DNA from: Acidimicrobiales bacterium | Lineage (GTDB): Bacteria; Actinomycetota; Acidimicrobiia; Acidimicrobiales; Aldehydirespiratoraceae | Length of the DNA: 64,000 nucleotides | Direction of reading: 5' to 3' | Assembly (NCBI GenBank): GCA_033344915.1 | Contig: JAWPML010000001.1 | Span: forward strand, 2,166,369 to 2,230,368 | In this document: one piece after another, positions 1 to 8,760 of the stretch | Position numbering within the stretch: the first letter of the stretch is position 1 | Layout: each line of letters starts with the position of its first letter | The notes under the pieces: generated by a model | Databases searched by the model: none | What the model was told of the DNA's origin: nothing | Seen by the model: the letters and a program-made list of their open reading frames with translations, nothing else | Position numbers and translations under genes: made by a program

Positions 1-2
1 GC

Positions 3-773
3 TGTTCGCTCCCGTTGGCCGTCCGGCCGGCGGCCGACAACCCCCATCCCGCCCTGCACATGATGGTGCGCGGCGGTGACGACTGCCTGATCCCCGGCAC
101 GGACTTCGAGACGACGATGGACTTCGTCGGCGTGGCGTTCCACGGCATGGCCACCAGCCACATCGATGCGCTCTGTCATGTGTTCGTCGACGGCCAGATG
201 TACAACGGCTTCGCCGGCACGGAGGTGAAGAGCACCGGGGCCCGGCACGGCAGCATCATGTGCGCGAGCGACGGCGTCGTGTCCCGCGGCGTGCTGCTCG
301 ACATCCCCCGCACGAACGGCGTCGACTGGCTCGACAAGCACCATGCGATCACGATCGCCGAGCTGGAGGCCGCCGAGCAGGCGCAGGGCGTGCAGGTGTC
401 CGAGGGCGACATCCTGCTCGTCGCGACCGGCCGGGATGCGCTGCGTCGCGCCGAAGGCGCCTGGGTGCCCTGGCAGGGACTCGCCGGGCTCCACGCGGAG
501 TGCATCGAGTGGATCCACGACCGCGGGGTCGCCGTCCTCGGCGCCGATGGCGTGTCCGACGCCCTCCCCGGCCTCGGCCTCGACGGCTGGTTCATGCCCG
601 TGCACCAGTGCGCCCTCGTCGCGATGGGCGTGCACCTGCTCGACAACCTCTGCCTGGAGCGACTGATGGCCGCCTGCGCCGATGCCGGTCAGTGGACCTT
701 CCAGTTCACCGTCGCGCCGCTCCACGTCGAAGGCGGCACCGGTTCACCCGTGAACGCCATCGCGATGCTCTGA
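3..773 (+). CDS. Cyclase family protein (kynurenine formamidase-like), 5' end cut by window
   Basis: The frame stays open to the left window edge, so the start lies outside; about 253 residues are visible against roughly 300 for the family. The central stretch HGMATSHIDALCHVF matches the HxxTHxDxxxH metal-binding signature of the cyclase family (PF04199; kynurenine formamidase and relatives), which hydrolyses amide, lactone or ester substrates at a divalent metal site. The TTG at 15 is a possible start but would leave a short N-terminus. It converges with the ferritin-like gene across a hairpin at 785-820. The family call is firm; the substrate cannot be told. Confidence 0.8.
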   Translation, partial: CSLPLAVRPAADNPHPALHMMVRGGDDCLIPGTDFETTMDFVGVAFHGMATSHIDALCHVFVDGQMYNGFAGTEVKSTGARHGSIMCASDGVVSRGVLLDIPRTNGVDWLDKHHAITIAELEAAEQAQGVQVSEGDILLVATGRDALRRAEGAWVPWQGLAGLHAECIEWIHDRGVAVLGADGVSDALPGLGLDGWFMPVHQCALVAMGVHLLDNLCLERLMAACADAGQWTFQFTVAPLHVEGGTGSPVNAIAML

Positions 774-784
774 CCGGCCAGCGG

Positions 785-820
785 GAGAAAGTACGGGGGT
801 CTGACCCCGTGTACTTTCTC
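785..820. terminator. Stem-loop between convergent genes, REP-like or bidirectional terminator
   Basis: A near-perfect inverted repeat: a 10-bp outer stem (GAGAAAGTAC at 785-794 with GTACTTTCTC at 811-820), a small asymmetric bulge, then a 6-bp inner stem (GGGGTC/GACCCC) closing on one base. The right arm runs into the stop codon of the minus-strand gene. It lies between two convergent genes, where a bidirectional terminator fits, but there is no clear T-tract. A REP-type palindrome is the alternative. Confidence 0.6.
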
Positions 821-1994
821 AGGCGGAGGCGCGGTCGGCGGCGACGAAATCGAGGTCGTCGTATTCCTCGCCGGTGTCCTCGAGGTGTTCGAACTCGATG
901 ACGCCCATCTCCTCGAAGCGCTCCCGCAGCCAGCCCTTCTCACCTTCCTTGGTGACGCCGGCGTCGAGCAGGCCGAGCTTCTTGCAGTTCGGCACGATCT
1001 TCGAGAACAGGAGCTGTTGGAAGAGGATGCGGCCGGGGTCCTGCTGGATCAGCGGGATGAGCGGCGCGACGTCGATGTCGTAGCGCTGCCACACCTCCTG
1101 CTGGAGGAAGCGGTCCCGCATGCGCACGGCCGCCTCGAACGCGAACTCCTGACGCTCACGGAGCTCGGCGGCGGTGAGGCTGCCGTAGTACTCCTCGAGG
1201 CTGAGGACGCCGAACGCCACATGACGGGCCTCGTCGCTCATGACGTAGCGCAGCAGCTGCTTGAGCAGCGGCTCGCTCGTGGTCTGGTGGAGCATGCCGA
1301 ATGCGGCGAGGGCCAGACCCTCGACCATGATCTGCATGCCGAGATAGGTCATGTCCCAACGGCTGTCGTTGATGATGTCGTCGAGCAGCATCCGCAGGTG
1401 GGCGTTGATCGGGTAGTTGCCCTCGAGCTTCTCGTCGAGATACCGGGAGAAGACCTCGACGTGGCGGGCCTCGTCGACCACCTGGGTGGCGGCGTAGTAC
1501 TTCGCGTCGATCCACGGCACGGTCTCGACGATCTTCGCGGTGCAGAGCAGGGCGCCCTGCTCGCCGTGCATGAACTGGCTCAGGAGGTGGTTCTGCGCCT
1601 CGATGCCGAACTCCAGGAACTCCTTGTCGCCCCAGTTCTTCAGCGGCGTGTCGGAGAGGTCGAACGGCGGCGCGAGCTCGTCGGAGCCGCTGATCGCGAG
1701 ATTCTGGTCGCGGACCATCTTCTCGATGTCGACGTCGAGCTCCCACGGCAGATCGGTGGTGGCGTTCCACTGCGAGGTCTTGGCCTTCTCGTAGAGCTTG
1801 TCGAGCTTGGCCCGCTCGCCCTTGTCGTAGCCCCAGGTGAAGATCGCGTCGGCGTTGTCCTGCACCGCATGGACGACGTCGGTCTCGTCGAGGGTGGTGA
1901 CGGCGAGGATCGCTTCGGCGTCGTTCAGGTCGGCACGGCCGATGATCTGCTCGTTGTCACGCATCTTGCTGCGGATGCCTTCGGTCATCGTCAT
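819..1994 (-). CDS. Ferritin-like diiron protein (AurF-type N-oxygenase-like)
   Basis: A 391-residue helical protein with the full diiron carboxylate set of ferritin-like oxygenases: E145, E175-x-x-H178, E225 and E255-x-x-H258. The two EARH motifs are typical of class I-like diiron enzymes such as the arylamine N-oxygenase AurF and ribonucleotide reductase R2-like oxidases. It is soluble, with no signal peptide. I chose the ATG at 1994 over the GTG at 2000 because an AGAAGGAG ribosome site lies 8 nt before the ATG but only 2 nt before the GTG. It is transcribed alone, divergent from the lipoprotein at 2129. Diiron oxidase chemistry is well supported; the substrate is unknown. Confidence 0.82.
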   Translation of the reverse strand: MTMTEGIRSKMRDNEQIIGRADLNDAEAILAVTTLDETDVVHAVQDNADAIFTWGYDKGERAKLDKLYEKAKTSQWNATTDLPWELDVDIEKMVRDQNLAISGSDELAPPFDLSDTPLKNWGDKEFLEFGIEAQNHLLSQFMHGEQGALLCTAKIVETVPWIDAKYYAATQVVDEARHVEVFSRYLDEKLEGNYPINAHLRMLLDDIINDSRWDMTYLGMQIMVEGLALAAFGMLHQTTSEPLLKQLLRYVMSDEARHVAFGVLSLEEYYGSLTAAELRERQEFAFEAAVRMRDRFLQQEVWQRYDIDVAPLIPLIQQDPGRILFQQLLFSKIVPNCKKLGLLDAGVTKEGEKGWLRERFEEMGVIEFEHLEDTGEEYDDLDFVAADRASA

Positions 1995-2128
1995 GGACAC
2001 GACTCCTTCTCGCCGGAATTCTCGGGGTGCTTACACTGTATGTCTCCGCCGGGGCCAATACCAGACCCTCCGCGACGCGGCCCACCCGCCCTGGTAGCAA
2101 AGGCGCACACGACGGCGGAGGTCCACCC

Positions 2129-2842
2129 GTGAAAAGACTGCTCCTCATCCTGGTGATCGGCTTCGGCGTGGTTGCCGTCGGCTGCGGCGACGACTCCGGC
2201 GGTGGCGGCGCCTCGAGCGATCCGGGCGAGGCCGGCGCGGTGGCCACGGCCGACGCGGCGTTCACTGCCCTGTTCGAGAGCCAGAACGCGGAGGCGGCCT
2301 ACCGCCTCATGTCGCCGGCCTGCCGCGAGGTGATGTCGTTCGGCGACTTCGCCGGCGAGATGACCTTCGGCATGGCGCTCCTGCTCGGCTTCATGGGCAT
2401 CGAGCCCGACCGTCAGTCCGACATCACGATCGAGAACGTCCGGGCCGTGTCGGTGACCGACGGCGTCGAAGCCCAGATCACGTTCGCGATGATGCTGGAC
2501 GACCTCGAACTCGGCGACTCGGCCAACGACGACCCGGCGCGCTTCGTCTACGAGGACGGCCAGTGGTGGGCGACGTGCGACGACTTCGACGCCTACCAGC
2601 GCGCCAATGCCGTGCCGTGTGACGACCTCCAGGGCACCGCGGTCGACGACATCGACATGGAGGACGGCATCAGCTGCCTCGACGGCGAGGACCTCACCAC
2701 GATGTTCTTCAGCAGCTACGACTGCTCGGACGGGTCCACGCTGATCCAGACCTTCGACAACCAGTGGTTCGGCAATCCGGGTGGCACCCTCACCAAGGAC
2801 CAGGCCGCCGGAGATGCGGCCTGGGAGGCCTGCTACTCGTAG
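2129..2842 (+). CDS. Secreted lipoprotein, DUF4878-like
   Basis: The N-terminus VKRLLLILVIGFGVVAVGC is a clear lipoprotein signal with a lipobox ending at Cys. The following Asp/Gly/Ser-rich linker leads to a region like small NTF2-fold lipoproteins (ADAAFTALFESQNAEAAYRLMS). The frame is open from 2027, but the GTG at 2129 has a GGAGG 7 nt upstream and begins exactly at the signal peptide, so it is the start (237 residues). Six or more Cys in the C-terminal half (ATCDDFD, VPCDDL, ISCLDG, YDCSDG) suggest disulfides outside the membrane. Function unknown; probably anchored on the outer face of the cytoplasmic membrane. Confidence 0.75.
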   Translation: MKRLLLILVIGFGVVAVGCGDDSGGGGASSDPGEAGAVATADAAFTALFESQNAEAAYRLMSPACREVMSFGDFAGEMTFGMALLLGFMGIEPDRQSDITIENVRAVSVTDGVEAQITFAMMLDDLELGDSANDDPARFVYEDGQWWATCDDFDAYQRANAVPCDDLQGTAVDDIDMEDGISCLDGEDLTTMFFSSYDCSDGSTLIQTFDNQWFGNPGGTLTKDQAAGDAAWEACYS

Positions 2843-2875
2843 GGTCGGCTCCCGACGACGCACGGGGAGCAACCC

Positions 2876-3607
2876 ATGAATCGACTCGATGACAAGGTGG
2901 CGCTCATCACGGGCGGCGCCCGGGGGCAGGGCGCGGCCGAGGCCGAACTGTTCGTGAGCGCCGGCGCGCAGGTGGTCATCACCGATGTGCTCGATGCCGA
3001 GGGTGAGGCGACGGCCGAACGCCTCGGTGCCGCGTGCGACTTCCTCCATCACGACGTCGGTTCCGAGTCGGACTGGCAGCGCGTCGTGGACGAGGTGGTC
3101 GCCCGCCACGGCCGCCTCGATGTCCTCGTCAACAACGCGGGCATCTTCCGCACCGTGGGCCTGATCGAGACGTCGATGGAACTCTGGGAACAGATGCTGA
3201 CCGTCAACCAGACCGGTGTCTTCCTCGGCATGCGCACCGCCGCGCCGGCGATGCAGGCGAACGGCTCCGGCAGCATCATCAACATCTCCTCGATCGCCGG
3301 GCTCGGTTCGGCCTCCATCGCCCATGCCTACGGCGCCACGAAGTGGGCGGTCCGGGGCATGACCAAGTCGGCGGCCGTGGAGCTGGGGCCGTCCGGCATC
3401 CGGGTCAACTCCGTGCACCCCGGCATCATCGAGACCGCCATGCTCGAGGAGTTCGGCGAGTTCCGGGAGCTCCTCGCCGGCCAGATCCCCCTCGGCCGCA
3501 CCGCCGAAGCGGAGGAAGTCGGCAAGCTCGTGCTGTTCCTCGCCTCCGACGACCCGAGCTACTGCACCGGGCACGAGTTCGTCGTCGACGGCGCCATGAC
3601 CAGCTGA
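2876..3607 (+). CDS. Short-chain dehydrogenase/reductase
   Basis: A classical SDR of 243 residues. It has the cofactor motif TGGARGQG at 12-19, D37 after beta-2 (favouring NAD over NADP), NNAG near 86-89, and the catalytic set S139, Y152 and K156. It ends in the usual C-terminal GHEFVVDGAM stretch. The overall pattern is close to 3-alpha(20-beta)-hydroxysteroid dehydrogenase or cyclohexanol dehydrogenase-type SDRs, but the substrate cannot be fixed from sequence. GGGGAG lies just before the ATG. The FAD-linked oxidase follows 13 nt later on the same strand, so the two are probably co-transcribed. Confidence 0.9.
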   Translation: MNRLDDKVALITGGARGQGAAEAELFVSAGAQVVITDVLDAEGEATAERLGAACDFLHHDVGSESDWQRVVDEVVARHGRLDVLVNNAGIFRTVGLIETSMELWEQMLTVNQTGVFLGMRTAAPAMQANGSGSIINISSIAGLGSASIAHAYGATKWAVRGMTKSAAVELGPSGIRVNSVHPGIIETAMLEEFGEFRELLAGQIPLGRTAEAEEVGKLVLFLASDDPSYCTGHEFVVDGAMTS

Positions 3608-3620
3608 CACGCTGGTCGCC

Positions 3621-5027
3621 GTGTTCGACATCGATCTCGATCGGCTCCGCGCCCTGGTGGGCCCGGCGAACGTGCTCACCGACGCGGCCGCCGCCCCGGC
3701 GCTCGTGGACTGGCGCGCGGTCTACGCCGGCGACGCCCTGGCCGTCGTGCGGCCCAGCGGCACCGACGAGGTCGCCGCCGTCCTGTCGTGGTGTGCCGAG
3801 CACGACATCGTCGTCGTCCCCCAGGGCGGCAACACCGGTCTGTCGGGCGGCGCCACGCCGCGGGGAAACCGCCCATGCATCGTGCTCTCGCTGCAACGAA
3901 TGCGGGCGATCGAAGTCGTCGACGCCGCCGGGTGGACCATGACCGTCCAGGCCGGCGTGACGATCGAGGCGATGCAGGACGCGGCTGCGGCGGCCGACCG
4001 CCTGTTCGCGCCTGACTGGGGCGCGCGCGGGTCGGCGACCATCGGCGGCGCGATCGCGACGGACGCCGGCGGCAACAACGTCGTGCGCTACGGCAACCTG
4101 CGTGACCAGGTGCTCGGTCTCGAAGTCGTCCTCGCGGACGGCCGGGTGTGGGACGGCCTGCGCTCGCTGCGCAAGGACTCCACGGGCTACGACCTCGTCC
4201 AGCTCTTCGTAGGGTCGGAAGGCACGCTCGGGATCGTCACCCGCGCCGTCGTCAAGCTCCACCCCGCGCCGACCCACCAGCAGTCGGCCATGGCCGCGCT
4301 CACGGGTCTCGACCGCCTCATGGATCTCTTCGCGCTGGCCAAGTCGACGGCAGCGGACGCGCTCGTGGCGTTCGAACTCATGCCGGAGACGGGCGTGGCG
4401 AAGGTGTGCGACACCTACGCACTCCCCCACCCGATGCGCGAGCGGGCCGAGTTCTACGTCCTCACCCGTTTCGCCGGCGCGGACGACGTGGCCGACCGGC
4501 TCGCCGCGTTCCTGGCCGAGGCGAGCGCCGCCGGGCTCGTCACCGACGCCGTCGTCGCAAGCACCGCCGACCAGGAAGAGCGGCTGTGGACGATTCGTGA
4601 CGAACTTCCGCCGATGGGCCTCTACCCCCACCACAACAAGGGCGTGAAGCTCGACACGGCGGTGCCCATCGAGCGCATGGGTGAGTACCACGACGCGGTC
4701 CGGGCCGTGGCGGCCGAGCTCGTCCCCGATGCGGTCGCCTACGGTTTCGGCCACGTGGGCGACGGCAACCTCCACATGACAGTGCTGCCCGCGACGGACG
4801 ACGACGTGGAGGCCTTCGCCGCGATCAAGCCCGAGCTGGTGCGCCGCATCGACGAGATCACCTTCTCGATGGGCGGCACGATCAGTGCCGAGCACGGCGT
4901 CGGTCAGGAGCTCCGCTCCCGCGTGGCCGCGCAGAAGCCGGCGATCGAGTGGGAGTTGATGCGGGCGATCAAGACCGCCCTCGACCCCGATGACCGCCTG
5001 AACCCCGGCGTGCTGCTCCCCGAGTGA
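3621..5027 (+). CDS. FAD-linked 2-hydroxyacid oxidase/dehydrogenase (GlcD/D2HGDH type)
   Basis: 468 residues with an N-terminal PCMH-type FAD-binding domain (PQGGNTGLSGG from residue 67) and the C-terminal FAD-oxidase domain with GFGHVGDGNLH (H378) and GGTISAEHGVG. This is the glycolate oxidase GlcD / D-lactate / D-2-hydroxyglutarate dehydrogenase family, which oxidises a D-2-hydroxyacid to the 2-oxoacid with reduction of FAD. The start is a GTG 13 nt after the SDR stop. Neither GlcE nor an iron-sulfur subunit lies beside it, which favours a stand-alone D-2-hydroxyglutarate- or D-lactate-type enzyme. The exact substrate is not determinable. Confidence 0.88.
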   Translation: MFDIDLDRLRALVGPANVLTDAAAAPALVDWRAVYAGDALAVVRPSGTDEVAAVLSWCAEHDIVVVPQGGNTGLSGGATPRGNRPCIVLSLQRMRAIEVVDAAGWTMTVQAGVTIEAMQDAAAAADRLFAPDWGARGSATIGGAIATDAGGNNVVRYGNLRDQVLGLEVVLADGRVWDGLRSLRKDSTGYDLVQLFVGSEGTLGIVTRAVVKLHPAPTHQQSAMAALTGLDRLMDLFALAKSTAADALVAFELMPETGVAKVCDTYALPHPMRERAEFYVLTRFAGADDVADRLAAFLAEASAAGLVTDAVVASTADQEERLWTIRDELPPMGLYPHHNKGVKLDTAVPIERMGEYHDAVRAVAAELVPDAVAYGFGHVGDGNLHMTVLPATDDDVEAFAAIKPELVRRIDEITFSMGGTISAEHGVGQELRSRVAAQKPAIEWELMRAIKTALDPDDRLNPGVLLPE

Positions 5028-5043
5028 CCGCTAGGTTCGCCCC

Positions 5044-6573
5044 ATGACCCGACCGTGGTGGCAGGACGCCGTCGTCTACCAGATCTATCCCCGCTCCTTC
5101 GCCGATTCGAACGGCGACGGCGTGGGCGATCTCCGCGGCATCATCGACCGGGTCGACCACATCGCCGAGCTGGGCGTCGATGCCGTCTGGCTCTCCCCCA
5201 TCTTCCGATCTCCGATGGCCGACCACGGCTACGACGTGGCCGACTACTGCGAGGTCGACCCCGTCTTCGGCACGAACGACGATCTCGACGACCTCGTCAC
5301 CGCGCTCCACGACCGTGGTCGGCGACTGCTGCTCGACTGGGTGCCCAACCACACGTCGGATCAGCATCCGTGGTTCGTCGAATCGCGTTCGTCGCGCGAC
5401 AACCCGAAGCGCGACTGGTACGTCTGGCGCGACCGGAGGCCCGACGGCTCGCCGCCGTCGAACTGGCGCGCCGCGTTCTCCGACGTCCCGGCGTGGACCC
5501 ATGACGACGCGACCGACCAGTCCTACCTCCACCTCTTCCTCCCCGAGCAGCCCGACCTGAACTGGGCCAACCCCGAGGTCGAGGCGGCGATGCACGACAC
5601 GCTGCGCTTCTGGCTCGACCGCGGCGTCGACGGGTTCCGCGCCGACGTCGTGCACCTGATCGGAAAGGGCACGGACGTCGATGACCTCCCCGAGAACGAG
5701 GCGAAGGCGCCGGTGATCTCGGTCGACCGGCCCGAGGGGCACGAACGGCTACGACGGATCCGCACCCTGCTCGACAGCTACGCCCACGATCCGATGATGG
5801 TCGGCGAGGTCTACCTCCTCGGTCCGGGCGAGACGGCGTCCTACCTCGGCGATCCCGACCGCGGCCGGGGCGAGCTCCATCTGTCGTTCGACTTCCGCCC
5901 GCTGCACACGCCGTGGGACGCCGCCGCGCTCCATGCCGCGATCACCACGACGCAAACGGAGTTCCCCGAGGGCCGGTGGCCCACCTGGGTCCTGTCCAAC
6001 CACGACCAGACCCGCCATCGCAGCCGCTACGGCACCGATGCGCGGGCCCGGGCCGCGGCGGTGCTCTCGCTCACGATGCGGGGCACACCCTTCCTCTACG
6101 CAGGCGAGGAGTTGGGCCTGACGGATGCAGACGTGCCGCCCGACAGGCAGGTCGATCCCGCCGGCCGCCGCGACGGATGTCGGGCCCCGATCCCGTGGAC
6201 GACCGACGGCGACGCCGAGACCGGCCACGGCTGGCCGACCATGCCGTGGCTCCCGTTCCCGACCAACGCCGCCACCAACGCGGCCGACGCCCAGGTCAAC
6301 GATCCGGATTCCGTGCTCGCCCTCTACCGGCGACTGCTCCAGCTGCGACGAGGCAGCACTGCCCTGCGCGCCGGCACGATGACCCTGGCTCCGCTCGACG
6401 GCGACGTCCTGCGCTATCGCCGCAGCGCGGGCGACGAGCATGTGGACGTCGTGGTCAACCTCGGCACCGACCCGGTCGCCATCCCCACCCACCTCGACGG
6501 CCGCGTCGTCATCCGCACCTCCGGCCACGGCGACGAGCTGATCGCGCCCGACGAGGCGATCGTCGCGATCTGA
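5044..6573 (+). CDS. GH13 alpha-glucosidase (oligo-1,6-glucosidase-like)
   Basis: A 509-residue glycoside hydrolase family 13 enzyme. It begins at the catalytic barrel (WWQDAVVYQIYPRSFADSNGDG, typical of alpha-glucosidases). Conserved regions: DWVPNHTS near 98-105, GFRADVV with nucleophile D201, MVGEVYL with acid/base E255, and LSNHDQ with D321. Length and motifs match intracellular alpha-glucosidase / oligo-1,6-glucosidase; trehalose-type isomerases are longer or carry other signatures. No signal peptide, so it acts on imported or stored oligosaccharides. It follows the FAD oxidase by 16 nt and converges with the kinase-like gene at 6580. Confidence 0.9.
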   Translation: MTRPWWQDAVVYQIYPRSFADSNGDGVGDLRGIIDRVDHIAELGVDAVWLSPIFRSPMADHGYDVADYCEVDPVFGTNDDLDDLVTALHDRGRRLLLDWVPNHTSDQHPWFVESRSSRDNPKRDWYVWRDRRPDGSPPSNWRAAFSDVPAWTHDDATDQSYLHLFLPEQPDLNWANPEVEAAMHDTLRFWLDRGVDGFRADVVHLIGKGTDVDDLPENEAKAPVISVDRPEGHERLRRIRTLLDSYAHDPMMVGEVYLLGPGETASYLGDPDRGRGELHLSFDFRPLHTPWDAAALHAAITTTQTEFPEGRWPTWVLSNHDQTRHRSRYGTDARARAAAVLSLTMRGTPFLYAGEELGLTDADVPPDRQVDPAGRRDGCRAPIPWTTDGDAETGHGWPTMPWLPFPTNAATNAADAQVNDPDSVLALYRRLLQLRRGSTALRAGTMTLAPLDGDVLRYRRSAGDEHVDVVVNLGTDPVAIPTHLDGRVVIRTSGHGDELIAPDEAIVAI

Positions 6574-6579
6574 CGAGGA

Positions 6580-7143
6580 TCACGAACCGGGTCGAACGTG
6601 GCCCGCGATCAGCTCCGCGGCCTGCTCCGGGTCGACGGCCGACGTGTCGATCGTGAGCTCGGTGCCCGGCAGGGCCGACGCGTCGAACGAGGCGAGGATC
6701 TCGCGCAGGCGCACGGGGTCCGTGAGCTTGTGGTGACCGCGCCGCGACTCGCTGCCGACACGCCCCTCCAACTCGGAAGCCTCGCCGGTGAGGTGAACCA
6801 GGACGGTCCGCCCACCCGCGTTCGCGACCCCGTCCTGGACCCGGGCCGCGAACGACTCGAAGCGCTCGCGGCCGTCGTCGCCGCCCCATGCCGAACTGTT
6901 GGTGAAGATCAACGAGGTGCCCTCGGCGATCGCGGTCGCACACACATCGATGCGCAGCCGCTCGATCACGGCATTGAATCCCGGCGTCCCGAGCCCGAAG
7001 ATCGGGCGTACCGCATTCACGCTCAGGTGGTTGTGGAACAACGCCAGCCCCGTCCGCTCCGCCACGCGCTCGGCGACCGTCAGCTTCCCGACCGCCGGCG
7101 GCCCGTACAGGTAGAGCAGCGTCGGCAGTTCGTCGCCTGGCAT
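6580..7143 (-). CDS. P-loop kinase-like ATPase (AAA_33/shikimate-kinase fold)
   Basis: 187 residues with Walker A GPPAVGKLT at 14-22 and the compact fold of small-molecule kinases or zeta-toxin/AAA_33 proteins. Family members phosphorylate small substrates or nucleotides, but nothing in the lid or substrate region identifies which. It lies 30 nt downstream of the lipoprotein gene on the same strand and may share its transcript. It ends 7 nt from the convergent alpha-glucosidase gene. Confidence 0.75.
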   Translation of the reverse strand: MPGDELPTLLYLYGPPAVGKLTVAERVAERTGLALFHNHLSVNAVRPIFGLGTPGFNAVIERLRIDVCATAIAEGTSLIFTNSSAWGGDDGRERFESFAARVQDGVANAGGRTVLVHLTGEASELEGRVGSESRRGHHKLTDPVRLREILASFDASALPGTELTIDTSAVDPEQAAELIAGHVRPGS

Positions 7144-7173
7144 GGTCTGCCCGGTTCTCGATGCCGGCCGGAT

Positions 7174-7671
7174 CTAGCCCGAGACCAGCAGGACGTACAC
7201 CACGGGCCCATCCGCTTGCGCGCCCGGGTCGTGGTCGGGGGTGATCGTGATCGACTCGATTCTGTCGCTGTCGACACGTTGGAAGACCACGACGTCGCCG
7301 ACCTCACCCTTGGACCACTCGCCGTTCCCGCTCGTCCACGCGTCGTAGAACGCAACGATCCGGTCGACGTCTTCGTTCGCGTAGTAGAGCTGCCGCTGCC
7401 CGCTCATGGAGATGCCGGCATCAGCGAGCGCATCGAGCACCAGCCCGTCGGGGGCCGCGATCGGGAAGTCGTCCCCCACGTCGGCGGTCCCGCTGCTCGA
7501 GCCGTCCGAGCCCTCCGAGCCGTCCGAGCCGTCCGCGGCGTCGCCGCCCGTCGCGCCAGGATCCGGCGAGGGCGATCCCGAACTGCCGCCGTCGTCGCCG
7601 CACCCGGCCAGCCCGAGGAGCGCCGACACCGCGAGCACCGCCAACCAACGTGATTTCCAAGTCGCCGTCAT
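7174..7671 (-). CDS. Secreted lipoprotein of unknown function
   Basis: The start at 7671 gives MTATWKSRWLAVLAVSALLGLAGC, a typical lipoprotein signal with lipobox LAGC. The frame continues upstream through the tRNA gene, which cannot be coding, so the longer reading is rejected. The mature part begins with a low-complexity linker of Ser, Gly, Asp and Glu. It ends in a folded region of about 100 residues (DFPIAAPDGLVLDALADAG onward) that I do not recognise. 165 residues in all. A tether holding a small periplasm-side domain is the likely arrangement. Confidence 0.72.
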   Translation of the reverse strand: MTATWKSRWLAVLAVSALLGLAGCGDDGGSSGSPSPDPGATGGDAADGSDGSEGSDGSSSGTADVGDDFPIAAPDGLVLDALADAGISMSGQRQLYYANEDVDRIVAFYDAWTSGNGEWSKGEVGDVVVFQRVDSDRIESITITPDHDPGAQADGPVVYVLLVSG

Positions 7672-7772
7672 GTCGCGACTGTAGCGAACGCCACGTGCGC
7701 GGTGCCGGGCGGCATCGTCCGCACGGGGTCTCCGGCTTGGCATTCCCGCGGCCTCAACCGGGATTTGCGTGG

Positions 7773-7845
7773 AGCGGACGACCGGGTTCGAACCGGCGAC
7801 CTCAACCTTGGCAAGGTTGCGCTCTACCAACTGAGCTACGTCCGC
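7773..7845 (-). tRNA. tRNA-Gly (anticodon GCC)
   Basis: Read on the minus strand the cloverleaf is complete: acceptor GCGGACG/CGTCCGC, D-arm AGCTCAGTTGGTAGAGC, anticodon stem CAACC/GGTTG around loop TTGCCAA (anticodon GCC), T-arm with TTCGAAC, and discriminator T. The next three bases (7772-7770) read CCA, so the 3' end is genomically encoded. It lies between a proline-rich protein gene and a lipoprotein gene, all on the same strand. Confidence 0.97.
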
Positions 7846-7899
7846 AAGAGCCTGCAACTGTATCCGCTCGCCGGGTGAACCTACACCCGGAATCGGTGA

Positions 7900-8760
7900 T
7901 CAACCGTCGACGCGACTGCGCACCCCGGCGGCGATCTCCTGGGCCTTGGCCAGGTCCGCGATCTGGTCGACCACGAGATCGCGACCGTCCCGCGAGAACA
8001 CCAGGGCGGCTTGTCGCTCGTCCTGCCAGCCCTGCACGGTCAAGCCGGGCTCGAGGCTGATCGGGAGGACGTCCGGGTCCCACTGGCGCGCGTTGACGAC
8101 GATGAGACGCCGGTCGGTCAGAGCCAACGCGCCGTTGGCACCCTGGAACCGGCAGGCCGTCAGCGTGACCACCGTCTCGCCCTCGTCGAGCGCACCGGAC
8201 AGCACCAGGAACGCGGCATGGCCGGCTCGGCGGGCCGCACCGGACAGTGCCTGGGCCGCGGCCCCGATGCCGTGGGCGTCGGTTGTGCCCGGGCCACTCT
8301 CGGCCGTGGGCATCGCCGGTTCCGGAGCCGCGGGCGGCGGTGGGGGTGGCGCAGCGGCCGGAGCAGGAGCGGCCGACGGGGCGGCGGGCGGCGGCGGCGG
8401 AGCTGCGGGTGCGGGAGGCGGCGCAGCGGCGGGCGGCGGCGGAGCTGCGGGCGCGGGAGGCGGCGGCGCGGCTGCCGCGGGAGGCGGCGGCGGAACGGCA
8501 GGCGCCGTAGGCGGCGGCGGAACGGCAGGCGCGGAAGCCGGCGGCGGCGCGGGATCCACGCCGGCGATCGGAGGCGGCGGCGTTGGGTCGACCCCGGCGA
8601 TCGGGGCGTCGCTCGTCGGCAGCGAGCCGATGTCGTCCGTCGTCGGCTCGGCCGGCGCCGGCGGCGGGGGCGGCGGTGGCGGTGGCGGCGGTGGTGGGGG
8701 CGCCGGCGCGGGGGGTGGCGGCGGCGCGTCGTCCGGTTCGAGATCGTCAGGCACCAGCAT
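7900..8760 (-). CDS. Proline/alanine-rich protein with C-terminal PH-like domain
   Basis: 286 residues. Residues about 11-150 are almost only Pro and Ala (runs of up to 14 Pro) with short ordered islands, including the repeat IAGVDP(T/A)PPP. The last 120 residues (HAAFLVLSGALDEGETVVTLTACRF, NGALALTDRRLIVVNAR) resemble the bacterial PH-like / YokE fold (PF14470), often a lipid- or protein-binding module. It starts inside the 79-residue gene upstream (14-nt overlap), so translation is probably coupled. The real function is unknown; a flexible tether plus binding domain is the visible architecture. Confidence 0.7.
   Translation of the reverse strand: MLVPDDLEPDDAPPPPPAPAPPPPPPPPPPPPPPAPAEPTTDDIGSLPTSDAPIAGVDPTPPPPIAGVDPAPPPASAPAVPPPPTAPAVPPPPPAAAAPPPPAPAAPPPPAAAPPPAPAAPPPPPAAPSAAPAPAAAPPPPPPAAPEPAMPTAESGPGTTDAHGIGAAAQALSGAARRAGHAAFLVLSGALDEGETVVTLTACRFQGANGALALTDRRLIVVNARQWDPDVLPISLEPGLTVQGWQDERQAALVFSRDGRDLVVDQIADLAKAQEIAAGVRSRVDG

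Noticed and set aside
1991-3679. A 562-residue minus-strand frame over the lipoprotein and SDR genes
   Set aside because: Its composition is of shadow type (Arg/His/Gly/Val-rich, no motif) and it is fully covered by plausible genes on the other strand.
7174-7857. A longer lipoprotein reading that begins upstream of the tRNA
   Set aside because: It would read through tRNA-Gly; the signal peptide begins at 7671.
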